Of a stretch of 64,000 bases of DNA, positions 16,560-25,334 are shown piece after piece. The notes below the pieces were generated by a model. That model was not told the DNA's origin. It did no database searches and saw only the letters and a list, made by a program, of their open reading frames with translations. Source of the DNA: Peribacillus faecalis (GTDB lineage: Bacteria; Bacillota; Bacilli; Bacillales; DSM-1321); contig NZ_JACXSI010000013.1 of NCBI RefSeq assembly GCF_014712675.1, positions 1 to 64,000 of the forward strand, written 5' to 3'. A program made the translations under genes and the position numbers. Each line of letters opens with the position of its first letter. Position 1 is the stretch's first letter.

Positions 16560-17822
16560 TTAATAAATAGCTGTTGTTTCTTTACTAATATTTTCTACTA
16601 TTTCTTTTAATCTTGCCAAAAATCTGCCGCAAATTAAGCCGTCGAGCACACGATGATCCAAAGATAAACATAAATTCACCATGTCCCGCACTGCAATCAT
16701 GTTGTCGATAATAACCGGCCGTTTTACAATCGATTCAATTTGCAATATGGCCGCCTGCGGATAATTAATAATGCCGTATGACTGTATCGAACCGAAAGAT
16801 CCCGTATTATTAACCGTAAAGGTGCCTCCTTGCATATCTTCCGCTCTTAGCTTATTATTTCTCGCTTTTTCTGCAAACTCGGCAATTTCTCGCGCTATGC
16901 CCTTAATCGATTTTTCATCGGCATTTTTTATAACCGGGACAAACAATGAATCTTCCGCTGCCACAGCAATGCTTAAATGAATATCCTTCTTCAAAATAAT
17001 CTTGTCACCGTTCCATGTCGCATTCAATTGTGGAAATTCTTTAAGTGCTTGGGCCACAGCTTTCACAAAGAAAGCAAAATATGTCAAATTAAAGCCCTCT
17101 TTTTTCAGAAAAGCCGTTTTTTCTTGATCTCGATAAACCACCAGATTCGTCACATCCGCTTCAATCATCATCCAAGCATGCGGCACCTCTTGCTTGCTTC
17201 TGACCATGTTGGCAGCAATTGTCTTTCTGACTGCTGTTACAGGTATTTCTTCATCGTTCGCACCCCGGCTTTGCTGTATGTCGTTCACCGTTTTATCGCG
17301 CATAACAGCAAGTTTCTTTATTGTTATTTCCTCTGCCGGCGGTGCAACCTCTGCTCTACTTTCTTTCTCAATAGGTCCGCTCTCAATGAATTTTAATAAA
17401 TCTTTTCTCGTAATTCTGCCGCCTGCCCCGGTTCCTGTCACTTTCGACAGATCTATTTGGTGTTCTTGCGACAGCCGCAAAACAGCAGGCGAATAACGTG
17501 CCGGCACAGACAAACCGACATCGGCTGATAGGCTGCGGGCAGTTTCTTTCACACTTACATTTTCCTCTATCGGTTTACTGTCTTGCACTTCAATTCGGCA
17601 GATTGGCGCTCCGACTGATACTGTTTCATCTTCGGGAATCATTAACTCTTGAATTTTCCCGGAGAAAGAAGACGGTATTTCTGCACTCACTTTATCTGTC
17701 ATGACTTCAGCAATCGGATCATATTTATTGACTGTATCACCAAGGTTTACAAGCCACTTGCTAATCGTACCCTCTGTGACGCTTTCGCCAAGTTGCGGCA
17801 TAGTCATCGTTTCAATCTTCAC
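16560..17822 (-). CDS. bkdB: Branched-chain alpha-keto acid dehydrogenase E2, lipoamide acyltransferase
   Basis: The acyltransferase core of the branched-chain 2-oxo acid dehydrogenase complex; it moves acyl groups from E1 through lipoate to CoA. Domains in order are: lipoyl domain (about residues 1-76, lipoylated Lys in VMTDKVSAEIP), peripheral subunit-binding domain (about 110-146, SPAVLRLSQEHQIDLS ... GAGGRITRKDL), and a catalytic domain ending with the LDHRVLDG active-site motif. GTG 17822 is preceded by AGGAGG. At 420 aa it matches B. subtilis BkdB (about 424). It is the last gene of lpdV-bkdAA-bkdAB-bkdB. The general layout is shared with pyruvate and oxoglutarate E2, but gene order and the EVMTDKV lipoyl motif favour the branched-chain complex. 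Confidence 0.95.
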   Translation of the reverse strand: MKIETMTMPQLGESVTEGTISKWLVNLGDTVNKYDPIAEVMTDKVSAEIPSSFSGKIQELMIPEDETVSVGAPICRIEVQDSKPIEENVSVKETARSLSADVGLSVPARYSPAVLRLSQEHQIDLSKVTGTGAGGRITRKDLLKFIESGPIEKESRAEVAPPAEEITIKKLAVMRDKTVNDIQQSRGANDEEIPVTAVRKTIAANMVRSKQEVPHAWMMIEADVTNLVVYRDQEKTAFLKKEGFNLTYFAFFVKAVAQALKEFPQLNATWNGDKIILKKDIHLSIAVAAEDSLFVPVIKNADEKSIKGIAREIAEFAEKARNNKLRAEDMQGGTFTVNNTGSFGSIQSYGIINYPQAAILQIESIVKRPVIIDNMIAVRDMVNLCLSLDHRVLDGLICGRFLARLKEIVENISKETTAIY

Positions 17823-17847
17823 TTTAACCGTTGCCTCCTTCCGACTA

Positions 17848-18831
17848 TTAAAATGCTGCCAGTTCTCTCATAGCGCGCTCAATTTTTTCGCTATTCATCA
17901 TAAAATATTTTTCCATCGTTGGCGCATAAGGCATTGCAGGTACATCCGGTCCCGCTAAACGCATAATCGGGGCATCCAAATCAAATAAGCAATGCTCTGC
18001 AATTATTGCGGCCACTTCACTCATAATGCTGCCCTCTTTATTATCCTCTGTCACAAGCAGAACTTTGCCTGTTTTAGAAGCTGCTTCAATAATAGCCGCC
18101 CGATCAAGCGGGTAAACTGTGCGCAAATCCAAAATATGCACTGAAATATTGTCTCCTGCGAGCTTTTCGGCTGCTTGCAAGGCAAAGTGAACACATAATC
18201 CGTACGTAATGACTGTCAAATCCTCGCCTCTTCGCTTTATATCTGCTTTCCCGATTGGCAAGACATAATCATCATCGGGGACTTCCCCCTTTATCAGTCT
18301 ATAGGCTCGTTTATGTTCAAAAAACAGCACAGGATCATCTGAGCGGACAGCAGCCTTCAATAAACCTTTTACATCATAAGGAGTAGAAGGCATTATAATT
18401 TTCAGCCCGGGCTGGTTAGCAAATACTGCCTCGACTGATTGCGAATGATAAAGGGCTCCATGAATACCGCCGCCATATGGAGCCCGAATGACAATTGGAC
18501 AGTTCCAATCATTATTTGATCGGTAACGGATTCTCGCTGCCTCCGAAATAATCTGGTTGACTGCCGGCATGATGAAATCAGCAAATTGCATCTCGGCAAT
18601 CGGCCGCATCCCGTACATCGCCGCTCCTATTCCGACACCGGCAATGGCCGATTCCGCCAGTGGCGTATCGATGACGCGCCGCTCACCAAACTGCTCATAT
18701 AAGCCTTGTGTCGCTTTAAAAACGCCGCCCTTTCTTCCTACATCCTCACCAAGAACAAAGACGCGCTCATCTCTCTCCATTTCTTCGCGAATTGCCATTG
18801 TGACCGCATTAATATACGAAATTACCGCCAT
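17848..18831 (-). CDS. bkdAB: Branched-chain alpha-keto acid dehydrogenase E1 beta subunit
   Basis: With BkdAA it forms the thiamine-diphosphate-dependent E1 that decarboxylates the 2-oxo acids of Val, Leu and Ile. The transketolase pyrimidine domain (FVLGEDVGRKGGVFKATQGL, TPLAESAIAGVGIGAA, MQFADFI) is followed by the C-terminal domain (LDLRTVYPLD, VTEDNKEGS). 327 aa is the family length. ATG 18831 has an AAGGGGGAG site. The gap to bkdAA is 12 bp and to bkdB 25 bp, so it belongs to a single operon. Confidence 0.95.
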   Translation of the reverse strand: MAVISYINAVTMAIREEMERDERVFVLGEDVGRKGGVFKATQGLYEQFGERRVIDTPLAESAIAGVGIGAAMYGMRPIAEMQFADFIMPAVNQIISEAARIRYRSNNDWNCPIVIRAPYGGGIHGALYHSQSVEAVFANQPGLKIIMPSTPYDVKGLLKAAVRSDDPVLFFEHKRAYRLIKGEVPDDDYVLPIGKADIKRRGEDLTVITYGLCVHFALQAAEKLAGDNISVHILDLRTVYPLDRAAIIEAASKTGKVLLVTEDNKEGSIMSEVAAIIAEHCLFDLDAPIMRLAGPDVPAMPYAPTMEKYFMMNSEKIERAMRELAAF

Positions 18832-18843
18832 ATAAACTCCCCC

Positions 18844-19833
18844 TTATTCACCATATACGTAATCTAAAGCCGACTCAGGTGAGGCATAAGGTGCATTTTC
18901 TGCATAGTCTGTCGCTTCATTGACGATTGACATAATTTCTTCCTGGATTTCTTGTTCTAAATCATCCGTTAATATAGCGAACTCTTTTAAGTAGGCAGAA
19001 AAAGTAAGGAGCGGGTCGTTCGCTTTCGCTTCGACAATTTCATCTTGAGCGCGATATGCTCTGTCATCATCATCGCTTGAATGGGCGGTGAGTCGATAAG
19101 TCACCGTTTCAATCAAACTTGGACCTTCTCCATTCCTCGCCCGCCCGACAGCTGCCTTAACCGCACTGTACACCTCTATCGGATCGTTTCCATTAACAGT
19201 CACACCAGGCATACCATAGCCGATAGCCCGGTCGGATACCTTCTCGCATGCCAATTGCTTCTCAAGCGGTACAGAAATAGCATATTTATTATTTTCGCAC
19301 ATAAAGATAACCGGCAGTTTATGGACTCCCGCAAAATTAGCTCCTTCATGGAAATCACCCTGATTGCTTGATCCTTCTCCAAACGTTACAAAAGTGACCA
19401 AGTCTTTTCCCTCCATTTGGCCTGCAAGAGCAATTCCGACCGCATGAGGCACTTGAGTCGTAACCGGAGAGGACCCTGTTACAATCCTGCAGCTCTTCTT
19501 GCCAAAATGCCCCGGCATTTGCCGGCCCCCTGAATTCGGGTCTTCTGCCTTTGCAAAAGCAGACAGCATTAATTCTTTCGCCGACATCCCAAAAGTCAAA
19601 ACGACGCCGACATCCCGATAATAAGGCAATACATAATCTTTTTGAACATCAAGTGCAAAAGCGGCGCCAACTTGAGCGGCTTCTTGCCCTTGACAGGAAA
19701 TCACAAACGGTATTTTTCCGGAACGGTTCAATAGCCACATACGTTCGTCAATACGACGGGCAAGCAGCATCGTTTTATACATCTCCAACAGCTGTTCTGC
19801 CGAAAGCCCAATCTCATCGTGACGATTTCTCAT
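18844..19833 (-). CDS. bkdAA: Branched-chain alpha-keto acid dehydrogenase E1 alpha subunit
   Basis: The E1 alpha chain that binds thiamine diphosphate. Visible features are the LARRIDERMWLLNR N-terminal segment, the cofactor motif with GEGSSNQGDFHEGANFA ... NNKYAIS (GDG-type motif with GEG), and the phosphorylation-loop region TYRLTAHSSDDDDRAYR. ATG 19833 follows a perfect AGGAGG and gives 329 aa, as in B. subtilis (330). A longer in-frame reading to 19962 overlaps lpdV and is rejected. It lies 22 bp after lpdV. Confidence 0.95.
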   Translation of the reverse strand: MRNRHDEIGLSAEQLLEMYKTMLLARRIDERMWLLNRSGKIPFVISCQGQEAAQVGAAFALDVQKDYVLPYYRDVGVVLTFGMSAKELMLSAFAKAEDPNSGGRQMPGHFGKKSCRIVTGSSPVTTQVPHAVGIALAGQMEGKDLVTFVTFGEGSSNQGDFHEGANFAGVHKLPVIFMCENNKYAISVPLEKQLACEKVSDRAIGYGMPGVTVNGNDPIEVYSAVKAAVGRARNGEGPSLIETVTYRLTAHSSDDDDRAYRAQDEIVEAKANDPLLTFSAYLKEFAILTDDLEQEIQEEIMSIVNEATDYAENAPYASPESALDYVYGE

Positions 19834-19855
19834 GAACACTTCCTCCTTTTTTGTT

Positions 19856-21280
19856 TCAAAAATGAATTGCCTCTCCATCAATAGCGAGCGCAGCTTCGCC
19901 AAATATTTCCGATAAACTCGGGTGCGGATGAACGGCATAGGAAATTTCCCAAGGGACGGCATTTAACACCTTCGCCAAACCCGCTTCAGAAATTAAGTCG
20001 GTTACGTGAGGTCCGATCATATGGACACCTAATAAGTCATCCGATTTGCTATCGGCAATGATTTTGACAAATCCTTCAGACTCACCTAGTATGAGCGCTT
20101 TTCCTATAGCTTTAAAAGGAATCATGCCGATTTTGATTTCATACCCTGCTGCCCTGGCATCAGCTTCCGTTAACCCGACACTCGCTACTTCAGGGTTAGA
20201 ATACACGCATTTTGGTACCATCGCAGGTGACATGTACTCTCTTTTTATTCCTTTTATATGCTCTACAGCCGCAATACCCTCATGCGAAGCTACATGAGCA
20301 AGCTGAAGACCGCCGATACAATCTCCAATGGCGTAAATATGCGATTCCTTCGTTTGAAAATGTTCATTCGTCTCGATGTAACCGCTGTTAATTTGAATTT
20401 CCGTATTCTCAAGGCCAATTCCTTCCACATTCGCCAGGCGTCCTATCGATATCAGCATCTTTTCGGCAACAAACGTTTTCTCATTACCATCTATATTCGC
20501 CTTAATGGCTATTTGCCCATCACTCTTTGTAAATGTTTCCGGGATCAGCTTCGTATTTGTTGATATCATTACATTTTTCTTTCGAAGCAACCGCTGCATC
20601 TCCTTAGCAATAGCTTCATCCTCAGTCGGCAAGATTGTAGAAGCGAATTCAACAACTGTTACCTCAACACCGAAGTCACTCATCATTGAAGCCCATTCAA
20701 TGCCGATTACACCTCCGCCTACGATGAGCAAACTTTTCGGTAAGCTCTGCATCTGCAATGCTTCATCAGAAGTCAATACATACTCACCGTCAATATCTAT
20801 TTCAGAAAATAACCGAGGTCTCGATCCTGTCGCTATGATGACATTTTTCGGCAGCAGCATCTCGTTTTCACTGCCGTCATTCATTTCTACAGAAACCGTT
20901 CCGGGAAGTGGAGAAAAGATGGAAGGCCCCATAATACGTCCAATCCCGTTATAGACATCAATTTTTCCTTTTTTCATCAATTGCTGTATTCCTTTGTATA
21001 AAGTATCAATTACCTTGTTTTTGCGCTCGTGCATTTTCGGAAAATTTAATGATACAGCTCCTGTATTGACTCCATATTCTTCACTTTTCTTCGCTAACTG
21101 GTATACCTCCGCGCTTCTTAAAAGTACTTTTGATGGTATACAGCCTTTATGTAGACAAGTTCCTCCTATTTCGCGCTTTTCGACTAATGCAGTCGATAGC
21201 CCAAGTTGGGATGCGCGAATGGCGGCAACATAACCTCCCGGGCCGCCCCCGATTATGACAACATCATATTCTTTCGCCAA
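19856..21280 (-). CDS. lpdV: Dihydrolipoamide dehydrogenase of the branched-chain complex (E3)
   Basis: A flavoprotein that reoxidises the dihydrolipoyl groups of BkdB with NAD+. The N-terminal FAD motif (VVIIGGGPGGYVAAIRA), redox disulfide GGTCLHKGCIPSK, NAD motif (IVGGGVIGIEWASM), second FAD motif (YAIGDC) and C-terminal His-Glu catalytic pair (HPHPSLSE) are all seen. TTG 21280 follows GGGGG at 7 bases; 474 aa is standard. In B. subtilis this gene is preceded by ptb-bcd-buk with bkdR. Here it is the first gene of the operon and a divergent yqzF follows at once. Confidence 0.95.
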   Translation of the reverse strand: MAKEYDVVIIGGGPGGYVAAIRASQLGLSTALVEKREIGGTCLHKGCIPSKVLLRSAEVYQLAKKSEEYGVNTGAVSLNFPKMHERKNKVIDTLYKGIQQLMKKGKIDVYNGIGRIMGPSIFSPLPGTVSVEMNDGSENEMLLPKNVIIATGSRPRLFSEIDIDGEYVLTSDEALQMQSLPKSLLIVGGGVIGIEWASMMSDFGVEVTVVEFASTILPTEDEAIAKEMQRLLRKKNVMISTNTKLIPETFTKSDGQIAIKANIDGNEKTFVAEKMLISIGRLANVEGIGLENTEIQINSGYIETNEHFQTKESHIYAIGDCIGGLQLAHVASHEGIAAVEHIKGIKREYMSPAMVPKCVYSNPEVASVGLTEADARAAGYEIKIGMIPFKAIGKALILGESEGFVKIIADSKSDDLLGVHMIGPHVTDLISEAGLAKVLNAVPWEISYAVHPHPSLSEIFGEAALAIDGEAIHF

Positions 21281-21314
21281 TTATATACCCCCTAGCCACA
21301 CATTACTTTTACAT

Positions 21315-21350
21315 AATATACCAAAAGAAGGGGTTTCAAACAAAACCCCT
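21315..21350 (-). promoter_or_regulatory. Probable lpdV-bkd promoter with overlapping inverted repeat
   Basis: On the minus strand: -35 TTGTTT (21338-21343), 17-bp spacer, -10 TATATT (21315-21320). An inverted repeat AGGGGTTT-N6-AAACCCCT (21329-21350) covers the -35 box and could be an operator. No SigL-type -24/-12 pair (TGGCAC, TTGCA) is seen in 21281-21530. Confidence 0.45.
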
Positions 21351-21435
21351 GAAATTAACAGGACCCTAAACCCTTGTACACCATAATAAAAATTCAGTTA
21401 CTTCCGGATTTTATGCAAAATTCACTAAATATCAA

Positions 21436-21463
21436 TTGACACTTTTTCCTTACTTATCATAAT
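21436..21463 (+). promoter_or_regulatory. SigA-type promoter of yqzF
   Basis: -35 TTGACA (21436-21441), 16-bp spacer, -10 CATAAT (21458-21463). Confidence 0.6.
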
Positions 21464-21530
21464 CTTGATATATATTCCAAATTTTTGTATTACTTTCGAT
21501 TTATGTATTAATCATTAAGGGGATGTTAGC

Positions 21531-21761
21531 GTGAGATTTATTGCTTTTTTAATATTGTTTATACCCGGTCTGCTGGCAGCCTTAGGAATAAAGTATATGC
21601 GTGATATGTTATTTGGAGTACTTCAGTTTCCTTTTTCATCTCTCACATTGCAATTCATTGGAGGCTTGTTGTTAACGGTTGGCGGGATAGGTTTTATTGC
21701 CGGTTTCATCTTACATCGCGACCGCAAACGTAATAAAGTGCAAAAACGATTTATGAGGTAG
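21531..21761 (+). CDS. yqzF: DUF2627 small membrane protein (YqzF)
   Basis: A 76-aa protein with two membrane segments: residues about 3-20 (FIAFLILFIPGLLAALGI) and about 43-62 (LLLTVGGIGFIAGFILHR), and a basic tail (RDRKRNKVQKRFM). It belongs to DUF2627, of unknown function, conserved in Bacillus next to the spo0A-yqiK region. GTG 21531 is preceded by AAGGGG. It has its own promoter and runs against the minus-strand neighbours. In B. subtilis it lies between bkdR and yqiK; here bkdR is absent but yqzF stays next to yqiK. Confidence 0.85.
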   Translation: MRFIAFLILFIPGLLAALGIKYMRDMLFGVLQFPFSSLTLQFIGGLLLTVGGIGFIAGFILHRDRKRNKVQKRFMR

Positions 21762-21787
21762 CCTAAAGATGATTGACAGTTGGATTA

Positions 21788-21827
21788 GCAGTTAACCCCG
21801 CTTCTTGTTAAAGCAGGGATTAACTGC
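21788..21827. terminator. Bidirectional terminator between yqzF and yqiK
   Basis: A stem of about 16 bp with one or two mismatches (arms GCAGTTAA ... TTAACTGC) between convergent genes. There is no strong U-run on either side. Confidence 0.6.
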
Positions 21828-21834
21828 TGCATAA

Positions 21835-22584
21835 CTATTTGGAGAAATTTTTATTTAGTTCATCTTTTAATTGAAGAGCTAATCCAGGGTAATCGGTGAT
21901 AATGCCAGTGCAATTAATTTTGAATAGTCTTTTCATCACTTTTTCCTTATTAATCGTGTAAGGTCTGACTGCTATATTGTCCTTCATTGCAGCAGAAATA
22001 ATGAAGTTAGGAGCTGCTTTGATATTCGGGTGGATTGCTTTTGCGCCAATCGCTTTCGCATACGCCCACGGTCTGAATAATCCGTCACGATAAAGAGGAG
22101 CTGTTTCAATTTCCGGATCCAACTGATAACAATGAACGAGGCTGTAATGGTTGAAGGATGAAATAATGACGCGGTCTTGCATATTATATTTTCTCACTAG
22201 TGAAATAACCTTTTCTTCCATTCCCGAATATAGGAATTTGGTGTTTTTCAGTTCAATATTGAGGAGCATGCAATTATGTCTGTACATATCCAATACTTCC
22301 GTTAAGGTCGGTATGCGCTGTACTTGTATTTCGCCCGTAAAATTGCAGCTTGCATCCAGTTCCTTTAATTGACTGAGCGTGTATTCTTGTACAAACCCGG
22401 ATCCATTTGTTGTGCGGCTTAAATCTTCATCATGGATAACAACAATTTCTTCGTCTTTGGATAATTGGACATCCAACTCAATTCCGTCTGCGCCAACTCT
22501 TTCGGCTTCTCGAAAAGCTGCCATCGTATTCTCAGGATGCGTGCCTGCCGAACCGCGATGAGCAAATATTTGTGTTGTTATCAA
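21835..22584 (-). CDS. yqiK: Glycerophosphodiester phosphodiesterase (YqiK)
   Basis: Hydrolyses glycerophosphodiesters to glycerol 3-phosphate and an alcohol. The GDPD signature FAHRGSAGTHPENTMAAF is at the N terminus, followed by the metal-binding GADGIELDVQLSKD and VVIHD, and the C-terminal TDYPGLAL. It is a cytosolic form: no signal peptide is present, in contrast to the secreted GlpQ. TTG 22584 follows GAGGGAC and gives 249 aa. It sits between yqzF and spo0A, as in B. subtilis, and is separated from spo0A by a terminator. Confidence 0.92.
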   Translation of the reverse strand: MITTQIFAHRGSAGTHPENTMAAFREAERVGADGIELDVQLSKDEEIVVIHDEDLSRTTNGSGFVQEYTLSQLKELDASCNFTGEIQVQRIPTLTEVLDMYRHNCMLLNIELKNTKFLYSGMEEKVISLVRKYNMQDRVIISSFNHYSLVHCYQLDPEIETAPLYRDGLFRPWAYAKAIGAKAIHPNIKAAPNFIISAAMKDNIAVRPYTINKEKVMKRLFKINCTGIITDYPGLALQLKDELNKNFSK

Positions 22585-22627
22585 AGTCCCTCGTCCCCTT
22601 TAATTATCATCAAGTATATAGTCAAAA

Positions 22628-22677
22628 TAAAAAGACGCCATTTTCACTCATAAAGCTTTAAATGAAAATGATGCCTT
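22628..22677 (-). terminator. Terminator of spo0A
   Basis: An imperfect stem (core CATTTTCA/TGAAAATG) followed on the minus strand by CTTTTTATTTT. A second inverted repeat (22678-22729, arms AAGCATAT-GATAT) precedes it with a 24-base loop. Confidence 0.8.
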
Positions 22678-22764
22678 AAGCATATGGATATCCAAATTTT
22701 CATAAATAGTTCCGAATATCTATATGCTTATCATCATACAGCTAAAAGAAACATTCTAACCTTT

Positions 22765-23574
22765 TCAGGACGCTTTGTGTTCAAGACGCAGTTTATCAGC
22801 GACCATCGCGATGAATTCTGAGTTTGTCGGCTTTGCCTTTGACATTGAAACCGTATAGCCGAACAAAGACGATATCGATTCAATATTACCTCTGCTCCAT
22901 GCTACTTCAATTGCATGACGAATCGCTCGTTCCACTCTGCTTGCTGTTGTATTATATTTCTTAGCAATGTCAGGGTACAGCACTTTTGTAATTGAACCCA
23001 GTAATTCAATATCATTATAAACCATGGAAATAGCTTCCCGAAGATATAAGTAGCCTTTAATATGAGCAGGAACACCGATTTCATGGATGATGCTCGTAAT
23101 GCTGGCATCCAGATTCTTCGGCTTATTCTCTAGTTGAACATTGCGGTATGCGTTTGAAAGTTGTGTCGAAGGTTTAATGATGTTTGCCAGTCCCGTGGTT
23201 TGACCGCTGACAAGTCTGATTGTGCTTCCAAGTTGATCCATATCAAACGGCTTCAAAATAAAGTAGCTTGCGCCCAGTTCTACAGCTTTCTTTGTAACTT
23301 CCTCTTGTCCGAAGGCAGTAAGCATAATGACATTCGGCATTGCCTTATTCGGGTTCTCGCGCAGTTTTTGCAACACAGCTAAACCGTCCAAGTGAGGCAT
23401 AATAATATCTAGAATTAATACATCCGGTTCTAAATTTTGCAATAACTTCAAACAATCTTGGCCATTATATGCTACACCAATTACTTCCATATCAGGCTCA
23501 GAAGAAATATAATCATCTAATAAACGAACCAATTCTCTATTGTCGTCCGCAATACACACTTTGACTTTCTTCAC
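22765..23574 (-). CDS. spo0A: Stage 0 sporulation protein A, master response regulator
   Basis: The master regulator of sporulation entry. The receiver domain (about residues 1-125) has acidic residues D10 and D11, phosphoacceptor D56 in [11 protein letters not shown], and the conserved T and K of MLTAFGQE and ILKPFDM. The C-terminal DNA-binding domain (from [20 protein letters not shown]) is nearly unchanged from B. subtilis, with the recognition helix [21 protein letters not shown] 23574 is spaced 9 bases from AGGAGG; the upstream ATG at 23592 is part of that Shine-Dalgarno sequence and not a start. The protein is 269 aa. It is followed by a terminator and preceded by spoIVB, with a regulatory region of about 290 bases. 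An 0A box lies 57 bp upstream, consistent with autoregulation. Confidence 0.97.
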   Translation of the reverse strand: MKKVKVCIADDNRELVRLLDDYISSEPDMEVIGVAYNGQDCLKLLQNLEPDVLILDIIMPHLDGLAVLQKLRENPNKAMPNVIMLTAFGQEEVTKKAVELGASYFILKPFDMDQLGSTIRLVSGQTTGLANIIKPSTQLSNAYRNVQLENKPKNLDASITSIIHEIGVPAHIKGYLYLREAISMVYNDIELLGSITKVLYPDIAKKYNTTASRVERAIRHAIEVAWSRGNIESISSLFGYTVSMSKAKPTNSEFIAMVADKLRLEHKAS

Positions 23575-23630
23575 TATAGATTTCCTCCTCATTACAATAG
23601 CAGTTTCATTTTATACCTTACTATGAAAAT

Positions 23631-23736
23631 TTCGACAATTGGCATTAAATCCCTTTTAAAAATCTGCTTTAACTGCCAATTATAAAATTTATTTTATTTT
23701 ATCTGTATATTCGACGAATTCCTCAATTATTCCAAG
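23631..23736 (-). promoter_or_regulatory. spo0A control region: 0A box and possible SigH promoter
   Basis: A perfect 0A box, TGTCGAA on the minus strand, is at 23631-23637. Further upstream, CTTGGAATA (23728-23736) and TCGAATAT (23707-23714), 13 bases apart, resemble the -35 and -10 of a SigH promoter; CGTCGAA, a one-mismatch 0A box, overlaps the -10. The 0A box is well supported; the SigH assignment is tentative. Confidence 0.5.
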
Positions 23737-23862
23737 AAAGCATGAAAACTTTCTATATTTTTACATTATATCACAAAATATTCACGCTAATTACACATTT
23801 CTTGCACATAACTTCATTATAGACAATTTTCAGCATTTTGCACTAAAAGAAAACTTTAAAAA

Positions 23863-23891
23863 GCCTCAAGAAGCAAATTGCTTCTTGAGGC
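23863..23891 (-). terminator. Terminator of spoIVB
   Basis: A perfect 14-bp stem (GCCTCAAGAAGCAA with its complement) with a 1-base loop as drawn, so 3-5 bases open in practice, followed by TTTTT on the minus strand, 10 bases after the spoIVB stop. Confidence 0.93.
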
Positions 23892-23900
23892 CTATTCAAA

Positions 23901-25196
23901 TTAACTGGCTTGTTTTCTTTCGCCATTATTATTTTTGTAAATGTTAAGTCCGGCTTCGTTCAGCATCCACTCAATGTGAACACCATAGCCGCTTGTCGGA
24001 TCATTGACGAAAACATGCGTAACAGCACCGATTAACTTTCCGTCTTGTATAATCGGGCTACCGCTCATCCCTTGGACAATGCCGCCTGTTTTCTTCAATA
24101 ATTCTTCATCAGTTACTTTTAATACCATTCCTTTTATAGCGGGAAACTTTTGTGGCACAGAGCTGACAATTTCAATGTCAAACCTCTCCACCTTCGTGCC
24201 GTCAACAACCGTCAATATTTCTGCCGGCCCTTCCTTCACTTGATGCGATAAAGTGATTGGTATCGCTTCATCCATCAGTTCATTTTGAATATTTCCCTTT
24301 AATGATCCAAAAATTCCGAACGGACTGTTTCTTTTTATATTGCCGATCACTTCTTTATTCGGAGAGAATCGCGCCAATTTTTCTCCCGGATCGCCATTGC
24401 TGCCTTTTTCAATTGAAGTGACGGTAGATGACACAATTTGACCGTCTTTTACGATAATCGGTTTTTTTGTGTCAGCATCTGAAATAACGTGACCAAGGGC
24501 TCCATATTTTTTCGTGTCAGGATGGTAAAAAGTCATAGTACCAATACCTGCTGCGGAATCACGAATATACAGGCCCAACTTATACGAATCTTCTGCCTCA
24601 TCCTTTTGTGGAGTCAGCTTCGCACGTATTGTTTTGTCTTCTCTTTGTAAAACTAAATCGAGTGATTCGTTACCTTCGCCTGCACTTTGAACAAGCTCTG
24701 AAACATCTGCCATCCTTTGGATTGATTTTCCGTTAATCTCTGTAATGATGTCTCCTACTTTAATACCTGCTTCTTCACCCGGCGAGCTTCTTCCTTGCTC
24801 CGTTGCAACAAGATGATGCCCGACAACGAGAACGCCAATCGTGTTTAATTTAACCCCGATTGATTGTCCCCCGGGAACAAGCTTAAAATCATCAATAATC
24901 TCTACATCAACTTTTTTAATCGGAAAACCGGCTATATCAAGTATTAGCTCATTTTTACCAGCAGTTTTGCCATCAATCGAGATGGCATCCTTTTTATCAC
25001 TTAAAGTGATTGCCTGATCATTAGAGAGTCTTGCCGTGACCGGAAGTGACTTATCAATTTCATATGATTGACCTTCAAAAAGAATGATTTTCTTTGGAAT
25101 GGTTAAAATGGATGTCAATGGCTTGAAATAACTTAAGCTAAAAACTGAAACAAGGAGAAATACACCGATAAAATGTTTTAACGTGATTTTTTTCAA
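23901..25196 (-). CDS. spoIVB: SpoIVB signalling serine peptidase
   Basis: The forespore-secreted S55 peptidase that cleaves SpoIVFA so that SpoIVFB can process pro-SigK in the mother cell. The N-terminal membrane anchor (about residues 8-25, [16 protein letters not shown]) is followed by a PDZ domain (about 100-190, [19 protein letters not shown]). The peptidase domain has [10 protein letters not shown], the catalytic GALGHVI histidine, and the serine in [26 protein letters not shown] 25196 follows GAGGAG. At 431 aa it matches B. subtilis (426). It lies between recN and spo0A, as usual, with terminators on both sides, so it is an independent unit; a SigG promoter is expected but I could not assign it. 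Confidence 0.96.
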   Translation of the reverse strand: MKKITLKHFIGVFLLVSVFSLSYFKPLTSILTIPKKIILFEGQSYEIDKSLPVTARLSNDQAITLSDKKDAISIDGKTAGKNELILDIAGFPIKKVDVEIIDDFKLVPGGQSIGVKLNTIGVLVVGHHLVATEQGRSSPGEEAGIKVGDIITEINGKSIQRMADVSELVQSAGEGNESLDLVLQREDKTIRAKLTPQKDEAEDSYKLGLYIRDSAAGIGTMTFYHPDTKKYGALGHVISDADTKKPIIVKDGQIVSSTVTSIEKGSNGDPGEKLARFSPNKEVIGNIKRNSPFGIFGSLKGNIQNELMDEAIPITLSHQVKEGPAEILTVVDGTKVERFDIEIVSSVPQKFPAIKGMVLKVTDEELLKKTGGIVQGMSGSPIIQDGKLIGAVTHVFVNDPTSGYGVHIEWMLNEAGLNIYKNNNGERKQAS

Positions 25197-25291
25197 ACTT
25201 TTCTCTCCTCGCTTCCAACTCTCTTTTCTCTATGGCTACACTATTAATGTTGCCTTTTGCCGACTCATTTATAACAGTTAAAACAAATAAA

Positions 25292-25331
25292 GCCCTGTCT
25301 AAAAAGTCATAAATTGACTTTTAGACAGAGC
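25292..25331 (-). terminator. Terminator after recN
   Basis: Stem CTGTCTAAAA-GTCA (25294-25308 with 25315-25328) beginning 4 bases past the recN stop. TTTATTTGTTTT follows on the minus strand. It ends the xseA-to-recN block. Confidence 0.88.
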
Positions 25332-25334
25332 TAC

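Noticed and set aside
21281-21530. SigL (-24/-12) promoter for the bkd operon
   Set aside because: No TGGCAC-N5-TTGCA match on the minus strand in this interval.
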